Shown here: positions 7,436 to 16,518 of the stretch, one piece after another
Position numbering within the stretch: position 1 is the first letter of the stretch
Layout of the letters: the number at the start of each line of letters is the position of its first letter
NCBI RefSeq assembly: GCF_002250115.1
Contig: NZ_CP019985.1
Coordinates: forward strand, 3,410,001 to 3,474,000
Direction of reading: 5' to 3'
From: Shouchella clausii
GTDB lineage: Bacteria > Bacillota > Bacilli > Bacillales > Bacillaceae_D
Length of the DNA: 64,000 bases
Program-made: the position numbers and the translations under genes
Notes under the pieces: model-generated
Seen by the model: the letters and a program-made list of their open reading frames with translations, nothing else
The model's database searches: none
What the model was told of the DNA's origin: nothing

Positions 7436-7930
7436 ATGAGAAAAATAAAAAGCATACTGGATAAAGTGCTTTCCGCTGTGTGCGCCGCACTATTGGCCTT
7501 TATGACGCTACTCACTATATACCAGGTTGTGATGAGGTATGTATTTCACAGTCCGAGCACGATGTCTGAAGATATATTGAGTTACTCATTTGTTTGGGTA
7601 TCATTGCTTGGTACAGCATTGGTTTTTGGCCAAAAAGATCATATGAAATTGTCTTTTTTTTGCGACAAGGTAAAAGGAAAAGGCCAGTTAGTATTATCCA
7701 TCTTTTCCGAGCTGTTAATATTGGCTGTAGCCATTACCGTCTTTCTAGTTGGAGGAAAAGCGGTAATGGGGGTCGGTGTATTGCAGACATCTCCTACCCT
7801 AGGTATTCACATGGATTGGATTTATATCATTCTTCCTATAAGCGGTGTATTGATCATCGTCTATAGTTTTATCCATATTATCCAATCGATACAGGAATTT
7901 AACATGGACGGAAAAGGGGAGTTGCAATGA
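7436..7930 (+). CDS. dctQ: TRAP transporter small membrane subunit, DctQ family
   Basis: 164-residue protein with four predicted hydrophobic segments (about 12-32, 45-65, 85-108 and 127-150) and the conserved early stretch IYQVVMRYVFHSPSTMSEDILSYSFVW. This subunit bridges the binding protein and the DctM channel in Na+-driven TRAP uptake. It starts 12 bases after dctP and its stop overlaps the start of dctM (ATGA at 7927), so the two are translationally coupled. Confidence 0.92.
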   Translation: MRKIKSILDKVLSAVCAALLAFMTLLTIYQVVMRYVFHSPSTMSEDILSYSFVWVSLLGTALVFGQKDHMKLSFFCDKVKGKGQLVLSIFSELLILAVAITVFLVGGKAVMGVGVLQTSPTLGIHMDWIYIILPISGVLIIVYSFIHIIQSIQEFNMDGKGELQ

Positions 7931-9234
7931 GTATAGCATTGTCGGCAGGCTTAATATTGTTTGTTACCATTGTCATTTTATTGTTACTCGGTATTCCGAT
8001 CGGAATTTCGCTTATGGTTGCGGGAATTTTGGCCATTACCCAGTCATTGGGCTTTTCAGCAGCCATTCCGGCATCGGCATTAAAGATGTTTCAAGGTATT
8101 AACATCTTTACTTTATTGGCGATTCCTTTCTTTGTTCTGGCAGGCAATATTATGAGTAAAGGCGGGATAGCCGTCCGCTTGATTCATTTTGCAACTGCCT
8201 TGACCGGCAGGATACCAGGCTCCCTTGCCCATACGAATGTTGTGGCCAACATGCTCTTTGGGTCCGTCTCCGGTTCCGGCACAGCTGCTGCATCAGCAAT
8301 GGGAACGATCATTGGTCCGATCCAAAAAAAAGAAGGCTACAATGAGGATTTTTCAGCTGCACTAAATGTTGCTACAGCGCCTACAGGCCTGTTGATTCCA
8401 CCGAGTACGGCTTTGATTACGTATGCTTTGGCAAGCGGGAGCACTTCTGTTGCGGCCCTTTTCCTTGGCGGAGTGATCCCAGGGATTTTATGGGGATTAA
8501 GCTGTATGCTTGTCGTCTACTTTTATGCGAAAAAGAATGGGTATGTTGCTAAAAGAGCTATAAGCGCCAAGGAATTTTTTAGGGTGACCTTTGACGCCCT
8601 ACCGAGTTTGCTGTTGATTGTGATTGTAATCGGCGGGATTGTAAGCGGTATTTTCACAGCTACGGAAGCATCGGCAATGGCAGTTGCCTATAGTTTACTT
8701 TTATCGATGTTCCTTTATAAAACAATCACAATAAAAGAGTTATACACTATTCTGATTGACAGTGCCAAGTTGTCGGCTATTATCATGTTTTTAATTGGTG
8801 CATCCAACATTTTGGCATGGGTGATGTCATTTACTGAAATTCCAACCTTGATTGCGGATACCATATTGGGCATTTCAGATAATCCGATTATTATTCTATT
8901 GGTGATCAATTTACTGTTGTTGTTTGTGGGCACATTTATGGATTTGACTCCTGCCATTTTAATTTTCACACCGATTTTGCTTCCTGTATGCCAAGCGTTG
9001 GGGATGACTCCGTTGCATTTTGGCATTATGCTGACATTTAATTTGAGTATCGGGACCATTACTCCTCCAGTAGGCAATATTTTGTTTGTTGGGATAAAAG
9101 TGGCCCAAAGGAAGCTGGAAAATGTGATGCCGCACCTCTTTCGGTTTTATGCCGCCATTTTCGTTATTCTTATGTTGATCACATATGTTTCATGGTTTTC
9201 AACATTCTTGCCAAAGCTGGCCGGCTACTTTTAA
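7927..9234 (+). CDS. dctM: TRAP transporter large permease, DctM family
   Basis: 435-residue polytopic protein of the ion-transporter superfamily that forms the translocation path of the TRAP system. Family blocks visible are LLGIPIGISLMVAG, NIFTLLAIPFFVLAGNIMSKGGIA, GSVSGSGTAAASAMGTI, the re-entrant PTGLLIPPSTALITYALASG and FGIMLTFNLSIGTITPPVG. It overlaps dctQ by 4 bases with GGGGAGTTG upstream. With dctP and dctQ it makes a complete three-part high-affinity uptake system, the only transporter of the island. Confidence 0.95.
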   Translation: MSIALSAGLILFVTIVILLLLGIPIGISLMVAGILAITQSLGFSAAIPASALKMFQGINIFTLLAIPFFVLAGNIMSKGGIAVRLIHFATALTGRIPGSLAHTNVVANMLFGSVSGSGTAAASAMGTIIGPIQKKEGYNEDFSAALNVATAPTGLLIPPSTALITYALASGSTSVAALFLGGVIPGILWGLSCMLVVYFYAKKNGYVAKRAISAKEFFRVTFDALPSLLLIVIVIGGIVSGIFTATEASAMAVAYSLLLSMFLYKTITIKELYTILIDSAKLSAIIMFLIGASNILAWVMSFTEIPTLIADTILGISDNPIIILLVINLLLLFVGTFMDLTPAILIFTPILLPVCQALGMTPLHFGIMLTFNLSIGTITPPVGNILFVGIKVAQRKLENVMPHLFRFYAAIFVILMLITYVSWFSTFLPKLAGYF

Positions 9235-9294
9235 TAACATGAACGTATAATTGATTAATTTTTAATTTTGAAATTTAAAAAGGAGAAGATAAAC

Positions 9295-10761
9295 ATGAGT
9301 TCTTTCGATCGTATAAACAACACTTACTTCAACTATATAAATGGAGAGTGGATAGCATCTGAAAGCAATATAACAGAGGCAAGCACGAATCCCGCCAAAA
9401 TGGATGAGGTGGTGGGCTATTTTCAAAAATCGACGCAGGGAGATTTAAATAAAGCTGTGTCCTCAGCAAAACAAGCACAGCAGCAGTGGAAAAAACTGAC
9501 CGGAAATGTACGCGGCGATTTCTTATTGAAAACCGCATCCATACTGGAAAGCAGGGTAGATGAAGTTGCCGAAACTATGACGAAAGAGATGGGAAAGACT
9601 TTTCCTGAAGCAAAAGGTGAAACATTAAGAGGCGTAGCGATTTTACGCTATTACGCAGGAGAAGGTTTACGCTCTGTCGGAGATGTCATTCCCTCTACTG
9701 ACAGTGAAGCATTAATGTTTACAACGAGGGCGCCATTAGGCGTTGTCGGGGTCATCACTCCCTGGAATTTTCCGGTAGCCATTCCCATTTGGAAAATGGC
9801 GCCTGCGCTCATCTATGGAAATACGGTGGTGATTAAGCCAGCAAGTGAAACGGCTGTCACCTGTGCTAAGATCATCGACTGCTTTGCCGCAGCAGGTATG
9901 CCGGCAGGAACAGTTAATATGGTAACCGGTTCCGGATCGGTTATTGGACAAGGGCTGGCAGAGCACCCTGATGTAAACGGCATTACTTTTACAGGATCCA
10001 ATACGGTGGGAAAAAAAATCGGCCAGGCCGCACTGGCTAGAGGAGCCAAATATCAGCTTGAAATGGGGGGCAAAAATCCGGTCATTGTGGCGGAAGATGC
10101 TGATCTTGATTTAGCTGTGGAGGCGACCATTAGCGGGGGGCTGCGTTCCACCGGCCAAAAATGTACCGCAACAAGCAGGGTGATCATCCAAAGCAAAGTA
10201 TATGAAGTATTTAAAGAAAAGCTTCTTGCAAAAGTGAAGGAAATAACAGTAGGAGATGGCATGCAGGAAGGTATCTGGATGGGTCCATGTGCAAATAAAA
10301 ATCAGCTGGATACAGTTCTTTCATATATAGAAAAAGGAAAGCTAGAAGGGGCGGCTTTATTATATGGAGGCAACCGGCTTCAAGATGGAAATACAGGCAG
10401 CGGTTATTTTGTTGAACCCACGGTATTTGAAAATGTGAATACAAATATGGTGATTGCACAAGAAGAAATCTTCGGGCCGGTTTTGGTGTTAATGAAAGTA
10501 GAGAGCATTGAAGAGGCGCTTTCTCTCGCCAATGATGTTGAATATGGATTAAGTGCTTCCATCTTTACAACTAATATCAGCAACATGCTTTCTTTTATCA
10601 ATGAAATGGATGCAGGGTTAGTGCGGATTAATGCGGAAAGCGCGGGGGTAGAACTTCAGGCTCCTTTTGGCGGAATGAAGCAATCAAGCTCCCATTCCCG
10701 CGAGCAAGGAAGAGCGGCAATCGAATTTTATACATCTATTAAAACCGTGTTCGTCAAATAA
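9295..10761 (+). CDS. Alpha-ketoglutarate semialdehyde dehydrogenase-like aldehyde dehydrogenase
   Basis: 488-residue NAD(P)-dependent aldehyde dehydrogenase. Catalytic residues are visible: Asn158 in TPWNFP, Glu256 in LEMGGKNP and Cys290 in GQKCTATSR. The C-terminal [16 protein letters not shown] is typical of the KGSADH/YcbD branch. With the KdgD-type dehydratase at 3670 it would complete the last two steps of glucarate-type degradation, giving 2-oxoglutarate. The start ATG 9295 is chosen because AAAAAGGAG sits 9 bases upstream; an in-frame TTG at 9268 precedes that site. Close relatives include succinate semialdehyde dehydrogenases, so the aldehyde is inferred from context. Confidence 0.88.
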   Translation: MSSFDRINNTYFNYINGEWIASESNITEASTNPAKMDEVVGYFQKSTQGDLNKAVSSAKQAQQQWKKLTGNVRGDFLLKTASILESRVDEVAETMTKEMGKTFPEAKGETLRGVAILRYYAGEGLRSVGDVIPSTDSEALMFTTRAPLGVVGVITPWNFPVAIPIWKMAPALIYGNTVVIKPASETAVTCAKIIDCFAAAGMPAGTVNMVTGSGSVIGQGLAEHPDVNGITFTGSNTVGKKIGQAALARGAKYQLEMGGKNPVIVAEDADLDLAVEATISGGLRSTGQKCTATSRVIIQSKVYEVFKEKLLAKVKEITVGDGMQEGIWMGPCANKNQLDTVLSYIEKGKLEGAALLYGGNRLQDGNTGSGYFVEPTVFENVNTNMVIAQEEIFGPVLVLMKVESIEEALSLANDVEYGLSASIFTTNISNMLSFINEMDAGLVRINAESAGVELQAPFGGMKQSSSHSREQGRAAIEFYTSIKTVFVK

Positions 10762-10861
10762 GCAGTATTGTTTTACGCTTTCATAGAAGACAGCAACGCT
10801 GTTGTTGATCTCTAAAATATGTGCTTTTGGGACTATGATGATTTTTGAGCAAGTATGAACC

Positions 10862-10989
10862 ATAAAAGAGCTAGTAAACTTGGGCAATAAAGCTTTCCAG
10901 GAAGCCAATTAACGATGTTCAAATCTGTTGGGCAAGCCATTTTTGACATCCTTACGGCAAAGTTAATTTATGAAAAATTACAAGGTTGA
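10862..10989 (+). pseudogene. C-terminal remnant of an ornithine-cyclodeaminase-like gene
   Basis: The 25 codons from 10915 read MFKSVGQAIFDILTAKLIYE plus KLQG and a stop. This is the hallmark C-terminal helix of the ornithine cyclodeaminase / mu-crystallin / ketimine reductase family (usual form: FKSVGxAxxDxxxAxxxYE). In front of it, one base out of frame, is LVNLGNKAFQEAN (10870-10908), as if one T were lost at about 10909. The rest of the gene is gone. It suggests that the island once held an imine-reducing or deaminating enzyme between the dehydrogenase and the aldolase. Confidence 0.6.
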
Positions 10990-11045
10990 ATAACATAGAG
11001 AACGGCGTGGACCATTTCACTTGAATCATGTTGGGGGGATGAGCA

Positions 11046-11813
11046 ATGAGTAAACTAAAAGAAGCACTCGATCATCATCAAATTGCTTATGGTATTTTTT
11101 CAGCATTAAAAGATCCGGCAATTATAGAAATTTTGGGGTACGCCGGTTATGATTTTGCCGTCATTGATTTAGAACATTCTACCGTGGATTTATCAACAAT
11201 GGAGCATATGATTAGAGCTGCGCAAGTTGTCAACATCACATCCATAGTCAGAACGCCTCAGGAAGATTACGGTACTATTTTGAGGGCTGTCGAGGCAGGT
11301 GCTGATGCAGTTATGGTACCGCACTTAACTTCGAAAAAACAAGCTGAAAAAATAGTCTCAATGGCAAAGTATCAACCAATCGGGCAGCGAGGACTAGATG
11401 CGTCAACAAGAGTAGCGCAATTCGGTGGGATCAATGTGAATCTCGAAGATCATATGCGAAAACAAAACGAGCGGCTGCTCATTATTGGGATGATTGAAGA
11501 TGCGGAGGCCGTCTTGAATATTGAGGACATTGTCACTGCAAAAGGCTTAGATTTACTATTTATTGGTCCATCCGATTTATCGGCATCGTTTGGGTATCCG
11601 GGACAAGTTACACATCCAGTTGTCCGTAAAGCGATTCAAAAGGTGATTGATAAAGCGAATAAAGCGGGCGTAAAGGTGGGGATTCCGGCTTTTAAACCCA
11701 ATCAAGTAAAAGAAGTCATCGATATGGGGGTTAGCTATCTGACAACCCCTGCTGTAGAGGCCTCGTTTTTAACGCAAAGTTTAAAAATTCATCTCGAATC
11801 TGTCAAAAGATGA
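11046..11813 (+). CDS. HpcH/HpaI-family aldolase
   Basis: 255-residue class II pyruvate-type aldolase of the HpcH/HpaI/GarL family, which cleaves 2-keto-3-deoxy acids or 4-hydroxy-2-oxo diacids to pyruvate plus an aldehyde. Motifs: His44 in IDLEHSTVD, Arg69 in IVRTP, metal ligands Glu151 in GMIEDAEAV and Asp177 in IGPSDLSASFG, and VGIPA near the end. A strong GGGGGGATGAG precedes ATG. It starts a second group of genes after the cyclodeaminase remnant. It could cleave 2-keto-3-deoxyglucarate (GarL-type) or an unrelated 2-oxo acid; I cannot tell which. Confidence 0.88.
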   Translation: MSKLKEALDHHQIAYGIFSALKDPAIIEILGYAGYDFAVIDLEHSTVDLSTMEHMIRAAQVVNITSIVRTPQEDYGTILRAVEAGADAVMVPHLTSKKQAEKIVSMAKYQPIGQRGLDASTRVAQFGGINVNLEDHMRKQNERLLIIGMIEDAEAVLNIEDIVTAKGLDLLFIGPSDLSASFGYPGQVTHPVVRKAIQKVIDKANKAGVKVGIPAFKPNQVKEVIDMGVSYLTTPAVEASFLTQSLKIHLESVKR

Positions 11814-11847
11814 TGATGCAGACAAATCATAACAAGGAGTTGTTCGC

Positions 11848-12045
11848 GTGATGGATGTAAAGCAGAGATTGCTCATGTTATTTGAACACAATAAGATAGA
11901 CATCCAGTATTTTGATTTACACGCTTTTTCCAAAGAGGCAACTGTTTTTATAAAAAAAATTCAAGATGTTAAAAAGAATAACCCACAACTGAAACATGAA
12001 CCGATATTTTCACTTCAGCAACTGAGAGGGGAATCTGACAGATGA
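11848..12045 (+). CDS. AtzG/GatC-sized partner protein of the amidase (inferred)
   Basis: 65-residue acidic-basic helical protein. AAGGAG lies 8 bases before GTG 11848 (ATG 11851 is the alternative). It overlaps the following amidase by the ATGA at 12042-12045, so the two are translationally coupled. I do not recognise its sequence. Size, predicted helices and position match AtzG, the small subunit that stabilises the AtzE amidase, and GatC next to GatA. On that basis alone I infer an accessory subunit of the amidase. LLMLFEHNKIDIQYFDLHAF and DVKKNNPQLKHEPIFSLQQL are the distinctive stretches. Confidence 0.6.
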   Translation: MMDVKQRLLMLFEHNKIDIQYFDLHAFSKEATVFIKKIQDVKKNNPQLKHEPIFSLQQLRGESDR

Positions 12046-13487
12046 GCCGATTTAATTTCTTGGAATGGAATATCGAACAGCTAAGTAAAAGCATGAAAGA
12101 AAAAGAAATTTCTCCAGTTGAAGTGTTAGAGGCAAGCCTTGATTTAATCTCAGCGCAAAACAAAGAGTTGAATGCGTTCGTTACTGTAATGGAAGAAGAC
12201 TCAATAAAAGCTGCTAAACAGGCTGAAGAGGAAATAATGATGGGTACTGATAAAGGACCGCTTCATGGCGTTCCAATTGGGTTAAAAGATTTAATTTGTA
12301 CAACGGGTATTAAAACGACTTTTGGCTCTGAAGTTTATAAAGATTACGTCCCTCATTTTGATGCAGAGGTAGTTACGAACTTAAAGGATGCTGGGGCCAT
12401 TATGATCGGCAAATTGAATATGCATGCATTTGCATATGGGACAACGGGTGACCGATCGTTTTTCGGGCCAGTGAAAAACCCGCATAACCCGAAAAAAATA
12501 ACGGGAGGATCGAGTTCCGGATCCGGTGCGGCGGTAGCTTCCTACCAATGTTATGGTTCAGTCGGATCGGATACTGGGGGATCGATTCGAATGCCTGCCT
12601 CCATGTGCGGGATTGTCGGGATGAAACCGACTTTTGGCAGAGTGAGCAGGTATGGCGCCATCCAATTGTGCCCCACTTTAGACCATTTAGGGCCTATGAC
12701 CCGAACTGTTACGGATAACGCACTTCTATTAAACGTCTTATCCGGTTTTGACGAGAAAGATCGTTATTCGGTTGCTTCAAAAAAAGAAAATTTTACTGAA
12801 GGGATTAATGCAAGTATTAAAGGTAAAAAAATCGGCATTCCAACTTCTTTTTATTTTGACATCATCGACACGGAAGTTCAACGTGTGTTTAACTCAGCGG
12901 TTGAAAATTGCCGCCTGCTTGGTGCCGAAATAGTCCCGATTGAACTTCCTGGTATGGATGATCTTTTGACAGCACAGCAAGTTATTTTGGCTGCAGAGGC
13001 ATATACGTCATTGGAGAGACATTTAAGCAATACACCTGAACAGGTTGAAGAAGAAGTGAGATCACGAGCGATTGCTGGGATGCTTATTCAAGCGAGTGAG
13101 TATATTCAAATGTTACAAATAAAACATAAAGCAGTTGAAATGCATAACAAAGCTTTTGAACAAGTAGACGTTATTTTGACGCCAACCTTACCAATGGTAC
13201 CAACTAATATTGATCAGAGAATGACAGATTCTTATGGATTACAGGAACATGTCCGAATTTTCGCGCGTTTAACTGGTCCAAGTAATACGACTGGGCTGCC
13301 AGCTATTTCTGTTCCAGGAGGGATGTCACAATGTGGATTGCCGATTGGCGTACAATTTATTGGAAAAGCCTTTGCTGAAAAAGAGCTTTATCGGTTTGCT
13401 TATGCGCTAGAACAAACAGGAGCGTACCGTTCATCTCTATCTTCAAACAGACTTGGTAAGTCCACATTAGAAGAAGCAGTAGAATAG
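12042..13487 (+). CDS. Amidase-signature family amidohydrolase
   Basis: 481-residue serine hydrolase with the complete Ser-cisSer-Lys triad: Lys82 in HGVPIGLKDL, Ser157 in GGSSSGSG and nucleophile Ser181 in GSDTGGSIRMPA. The spacing (75 and 24 residues) is that of GatA. It resembles GatA and AtzE rather than fatty-acid amide hydrolases. The downstream FARLTGPSNTTGLPAISVPGG is typical. It follows the 65-residue protein with a 4-base overlap and precedes the NHL protein. It is not a likely tRNA amidotransferase because gatB is absent. Hydrolysis of an amide, carbamoyl or ureido group of the island's substrate is inferred. Confidence 0.92.
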   Translation: MSRFNFLEWNIEQLSKSMKEKEISPVEVLEASLDLISAQNKELNAFVTVMEEDSIKAAKQAEEEIMMGTDKGPLHGVPIGLKDLICTTGIKTTFGSEVYKDYVPHFDAEVVTNLKDAGAIMIGKLNMHAFAYGTTGDRSFFGPVKNPHNPKKITGGSSSGSGAAVASYQCYGSVGSDTGGSIRMPASMCGIVGMKPTFGRVSRYGAIQLCPTLDHLGPMTRTVTDNALLLNVLSGFDEKDRYSVASKKENFTEGINASIKGKKIGIPTSFYFDIIDTEVQRVFNSAVENCRLLGAEIVPIELPGMDDLLTAQQVILAAEAYTSLERHLSNTPEQVEEEVRSRAIAGMLIQASEYIQMLQIKHKAVEMHNKAFEQVDVILTPTLPMVPTNIDQRMTDSYGLQEHVRIFARLTGPSNTTGLPAISVPGGMSQCGLPIGVQFIGKAFAEKELYRFAYALEQTGAYRSSLSSNRLGKSTLEEAVE

Positions 13488-13550
13488 TGGGTTAACTTAC
13501 TTTCTTCAAAATTTTCCTTAACGATGATTGCTTTATGGAGGTGGAGAATG

Positions 13551-14384
13551 ATGGAAGTTTTTAGTCTCGGTCATCATCAATATCGGGTAAAAAGGGATTG
13601 GATAAAACTACCTCAAAATAAACCCTTAAATCATATTTCGGGAGTCTCTACTGATAATGACGGACATATCTACGTATTGCAACGCAGTAATCCTTTTATG
13701 CTCATTTTTTCTAACGATGGGGAACTTCTCGATGAGTGGTATGATGAGACACTCTCAGACGGCCACTATTTTAGGTTAACAAACGATGGCAGAGTATGCG
13801 TTGTTGACCGCAATCATCACAGGATCGTCATATTTAACCGTTCGGGCCAGATTCTCCAAGTAATTGGTGATCAGCAAAATCCCGGTCGCTTGGGTATTCC
13901 CTTTAATCATCCTACAGATGTATCTGTAACGGATCAAGGTAATTTCTTTGTTTCAGATGGTTATGGAAACTTTTCTGTTCATCATTTAGATTCGAATGGT
14001 GAATTGATCAATACTTGGGGAAAACCCGGGAAAGGCAAAGGTGAATTTACAGTTCCTCACTCGGTTTTGGTAGATCAGCGTGATCGTGTCTTAGTGGTTG
14101 ATCGGGAAAATAATCGGGTCCAGATTTTTAATCAAAGCGGAACTTATCTGGGTGAAATCAATCACCTTTATCGCCCGATGAATATTTATGAAGATAAGGA
14201 CGGTTTCCTTTATGTAACGGATCAGACACCAACAGTCAAACTATTTCATTCAAACGGGGAACTTTTAGGACGGTTCCTTACTTTAGGTACGATCGGGCAT
14301 GGCGTGACTGTTGACGAAAATGGCGATGTCTATATCGCTGAGATGTTTCATGATGAGATTATTAAATTTATCCGCTTATCTTAA
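13551..14384 (+). CDS. NHL-repeat beta-propeller protein, possible amidoglycolate-lyase-like enzyme
   Basis: 277 residues composed almost wholly of NHL/six-bladed propeller repeats, for example GVSTDNDGHIYVLQRSNPFM, DGRVCVVDRNHHRIVIFN, GNFFVSDGYGNFSVHHL, DRVLVVDRENNRVQIFN, GFLYVTDQTPTVKLFH and GDVYIAEMFHDEIIKF. No signal peptide is visible, so it is cytoplasmic. Similar soluble propellers include the peptidyl-alpha-hydroxyglycine amidating lyase fold, and annotation as such is common but untested. GGAGGTGG with 6-base spacing supports ATG 13551; an in-frame ATG at 13524 precedes this site. As last gene of the island operon it may act on the amide chemistry of the amidase, but that is a guess. 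Confidence 0.8.
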   Translation: MEVFSLGHHQYRVKRDWIKLPQNKPLNHISGVSTDNDGHIYVLQRSNPFMLIFSNDGELLDEWYDETLSDGHYFRLTNDGRVCVVDRNHHRIVIFNRSGQILQVIGDQQNPGRLGIPFNHPTDVSVTDQGNFFVSDGYGNFSVHHLDSNGELINTWGKPGKGKGEFTVPHSVLVDQRDRVLVVDRENNRVQIFNQSGTYLGEINHLYRPMNIYEDKDGFLYVTDQTPTVKLFHSNGELLGRFLTLGTIGHGVTVDENGDVYIAEMFHDEIIKFIRLS

Positions 14385-14398
14385 GTATTGAAAAAATT

Positions 14399-14441
14399 GA
14401 AAGCCAGCGTGTGACGGTCGTTGCCGGGTACGCTGGCTTTC
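14399..14441 (+). terminator. Terminator at the right edge of the island
   Basis: GAAAGCCAGCGT (14399-14410) pairs perfectly with ACGCTGGCTTTC (14430-14441) and is followed by the T-rich ATTTAATTTCTT. It separates the catabolic genes from the housekeeping lepB region. Confidence 0.8.
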
Positions 14442-14605
14442 ATTTAATTTCTTGGCTGGTTTTGTCCCGGCCTCTTTGATTGGGCACAAAAGAGGGTCAC
14501 AAGAAAAATGGCCTCTTGAAAAGATCGACTACGGCCCTGTCCAGGCGTTACCAAGGCAACAGTCAGGCTTTACAAATAAAGGAGTATCAAAGCGAGGCTG
14601 GTTGG

Positions 14606-14797
14606 TCAACGAGTCAGCGGAAAGCTGACGACAACATAGAAAGCAAATAGGATAATGCCAAAACTGGAAAAAAACACAATCTTGGCAGGTTTAGGCCAAT
14701 TTTTTAGCCACCCCCATCTCTTACTGTCTTGGTCTAGCCACAAGAAATCGGCAATGACAAACACAAAAATAAGAACGAGTGCCAATGTCGGATTCAT
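14606..14797 (-). CDS. Small two-helix membrane protein, unknown function
   Basis: 63 residues from ATG (complement of 14795-14797) to TGA (14606-14608). AAGGGGTGG stands 5 bases before the start on the - strand. The predicted topology is two hydrophobic helices (LALVLIFVFVIADFLWL and IVFFSSFGIILFAFYVVVSF) joined by the basic, Trp-rich loop DSKRWGWLKNWPKPAK. I do not recognise the family. It is one of only two plausible - strand genes in the window and sits in the gap between the island terminator and lepB. Confidence 0.6.
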   Translation of the reverse strand: MNPTLALVLIFVFVIADFLWLDQDSKRWGWLKNWPKPAKIVFFSSFGIILFAFYVVVSFPLTR

Positions 14798-14979
14798 ACT
14801 GACCACCCCTTTTTTTATGTTGTTTTCATCCTATCATATTTGGGATTAAATGGGTTGTCATTTTGCTGCTTTTAGAAAGTTTAGTGGTCGTGTATGTTGG
14901 GCAGAATTTTGCAGAACCGCCAAGTGACTACGTGCTTCTTTTTATGGTAAACTAAAGAGAAAAAGAGGAGGCATCCCAG

Positions 14980-15534
14980 GTGGCATTTCGCGGATTTCCA
15001 ATTGAGTGGGCCAAAGCCATTTGCATCGCGTTATGCGCCACAATGCTCGTACGCCTTTTTTTGTACGCGCCCATTGTTGTAGACGGCCATTCGATGCAGC
15101 CAACGCTCGACTCTGGGGACAAAATGATCGTCAACCAAATTGGGTATGTTTTTATTGAGCCAAAACGTTTTGATATTGTTGTTTTCCACGCACCTGGCGG
15201 GAAAGATTATATTAAACGGATCATTGGCCTCCCTGGCGACCATTTGAAATATGAAAACGATACGCTTTATATTAACGGGGAAGAAACAGCGGAACCTTAT
15301 TTAAACTCGCTGAAACAGACGCTTTACGGCGACCAATTGCTTACTGGCGATTTTACACTGGAAGAGTTAATCGGCGAAGAGGTAATCCCTGACGATCATT
15401 ATTTTATGATGGGCGATAATCGCCGTTTAAGTAAAGACAGCCGTGATATTGGTCTCATTCCGAAATCAGAAATTATCGGCAAAGCGAACGTCATTTTTTA
15501 TCCGTTTGAACATATAAGCATTGTTAACGATTAA
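14980..15534 (+). CDS. lepB: Type I signal peptidase
   Basis: 184-residue single-span membrane protease of the SipS/SipT type that removes signal peptides on the outer face of the membrane. An N-terminal anchor (about 11-30) precedes catalytic Ser38 in GHSMQPTL and general-base Lys79 in [12 protein letters not shown]; the box [14 protein letters not shown] closes the site. It starts at GTG with AGAGGAGG 8 bases upstream. A possible promoter is GTGACT (14924-14929), 18 bases, TAAACT (14948-14953). rbgA follows 34 bases later. Confidence 0.96.
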   Translation: MAFRGFPIEWAKAICIALCATMLVRLFLYAPIVVDGHSMQPTLDSGDKMIVNQIGYVFIEPKRFDIVVFHAPGGKDYIKRIIGLPGDHLKYENDTLYINGEETAEPYLNSLKQTLYGDQLLTGDFTLEELIGEEVIPDDHYFMMGDNRRLSKDSRDIGLIPKSEIIGKANVIFYPFEHISIVND

Positions 15535-15568
15535 TGGGCTTCCTTTGCCCACAAAGCAGGTGAAATGG

Positions 15569-16438
15569 TTGAAAACGATTCAATGGTACCCTGGCCATAT
15601 GGCCAAGGCGCGCCGAGAAATAAAAGAAAAATTAAAACTGATCGATGTTGTGATTGAACTTGTCGATGCTCGCATTCCCCAGTCTTCCCGCAATCCACTC
15701 ATTGATGAATTGGCGCAACAAAAGCCGAGACTGATGCTGTTAAATAAGGCTGATTTAGCTGACCCAGCGGAAACAGAACAGTGGCGCGCTTTTTTTAAAC
15801 GGACTGGAGCTGAAGTCCTGGCAATCAATGCGCAAACAGGAGGAGGCGTTAAAAACATTGCTCCTGCCTGCAAAATGCTAGCAAGCGCCCTTTATCAAAA
15901 ATGGGAACAAAAAGGGATGAAGCCGCGCCCGCTGCGAGCGATCATTCTTGGTATCCCCAATGTCGGCAAATCGACGCTCATTAACCGCCTTGTTAATAAA
16001 CGGCAGGCGAAAGTCGGAGATCGCCCTGGGGTGACCAAGCAACAGCAATGGATCAAAGTCAAGCAGGAACTTGAACTTCTAGACACACCGGGGATTTTAT
16101 GGCCTAAATTTGATGACCAAGAAGTCGGATTACGCCTTGCTGCAACAGGTGCAATTAAAGATGAATTGCTAGACTACGGCGACGTGGCTGCCTATGCGCT
16201 TCGCTACTTAGCAGCTGAGTACCCAGATTTGCTCCAAGCACGCTATGGCATCGAACGAAGCAGCGAAGAGGACGATGACATCGTCCCTTTGTTTGAAGCG
16301 ATCGGAAAAAAACGGGGTTGCATCGTTCGTGGAGGCCTTGTCGATTTTGATAAAACAGCTGAATTGATCTTGCGCGAGCTGCGTAGCGGCACAATTGGAA
16401 AAGTGACGCTGGAAAAGGCGGAATACGAAGCGTTGTAG
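15569..16438 (+). CDS. rbgA: Ribosome-biogenesis GTPase RbgA (YlqF)
   Basis: Circularly permuted GTPase needed for late 50S assembly, especially the joining of L16 and neighbours. Motifs run in the permuted order G4 (LLNKADL), G1 (GIPNVGKST), G3 (LLDTPGI), after the N-terminal [14 protein letters not shown] that carries the catalytic-His region. The 289-residue product from TTG 15569 fits the family length (AGGTGA 5 bases upstream). The frame is open to 15521, but the extra residues lack a counterpart. As in Bacillus it sits shortly before rnhB. Confidence 0.93.
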   Translation: MKTIQWYPGHMAKARREIKEKLKLIDVVIELVDARIPQSSRNPLIDELAQQKPRLMLLNKADLADPAETEQWRAFFKRTGAEVLAINAQTGGGVKNIAPACKMLASALYQKWEQKGMKPRPLRAIILGIPNVGKSTLINRLVNKRQAKVGDRPGVTKQQQWIKVKQELELLDTPGILWPKFDDQEVGLRLAATGAIKDELLDYGDVAAYALRYLAAEYPDLLQARYGIERSSEEDDDIVPLFEAIGKKRGCIVRGGLVDFDKTAELILRELRSGTIGKVTLEKAEYEAL

Positions 16439-16518
16439 GCGATTTAGTAGTTACAGGCAACATCACTCAGGCTAATTGACGAGGAATGCAGGCGAGAGAC
16501 GGTGCAAAGAGACGTATT

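Noticed and set aside
10943-10970. TTGACA inside the cyclodeaminase remnant as promoter of the aldolase
   Set aside because: No -10 at 16-18 bases, and the hexamer is explained by the old coding sequence.
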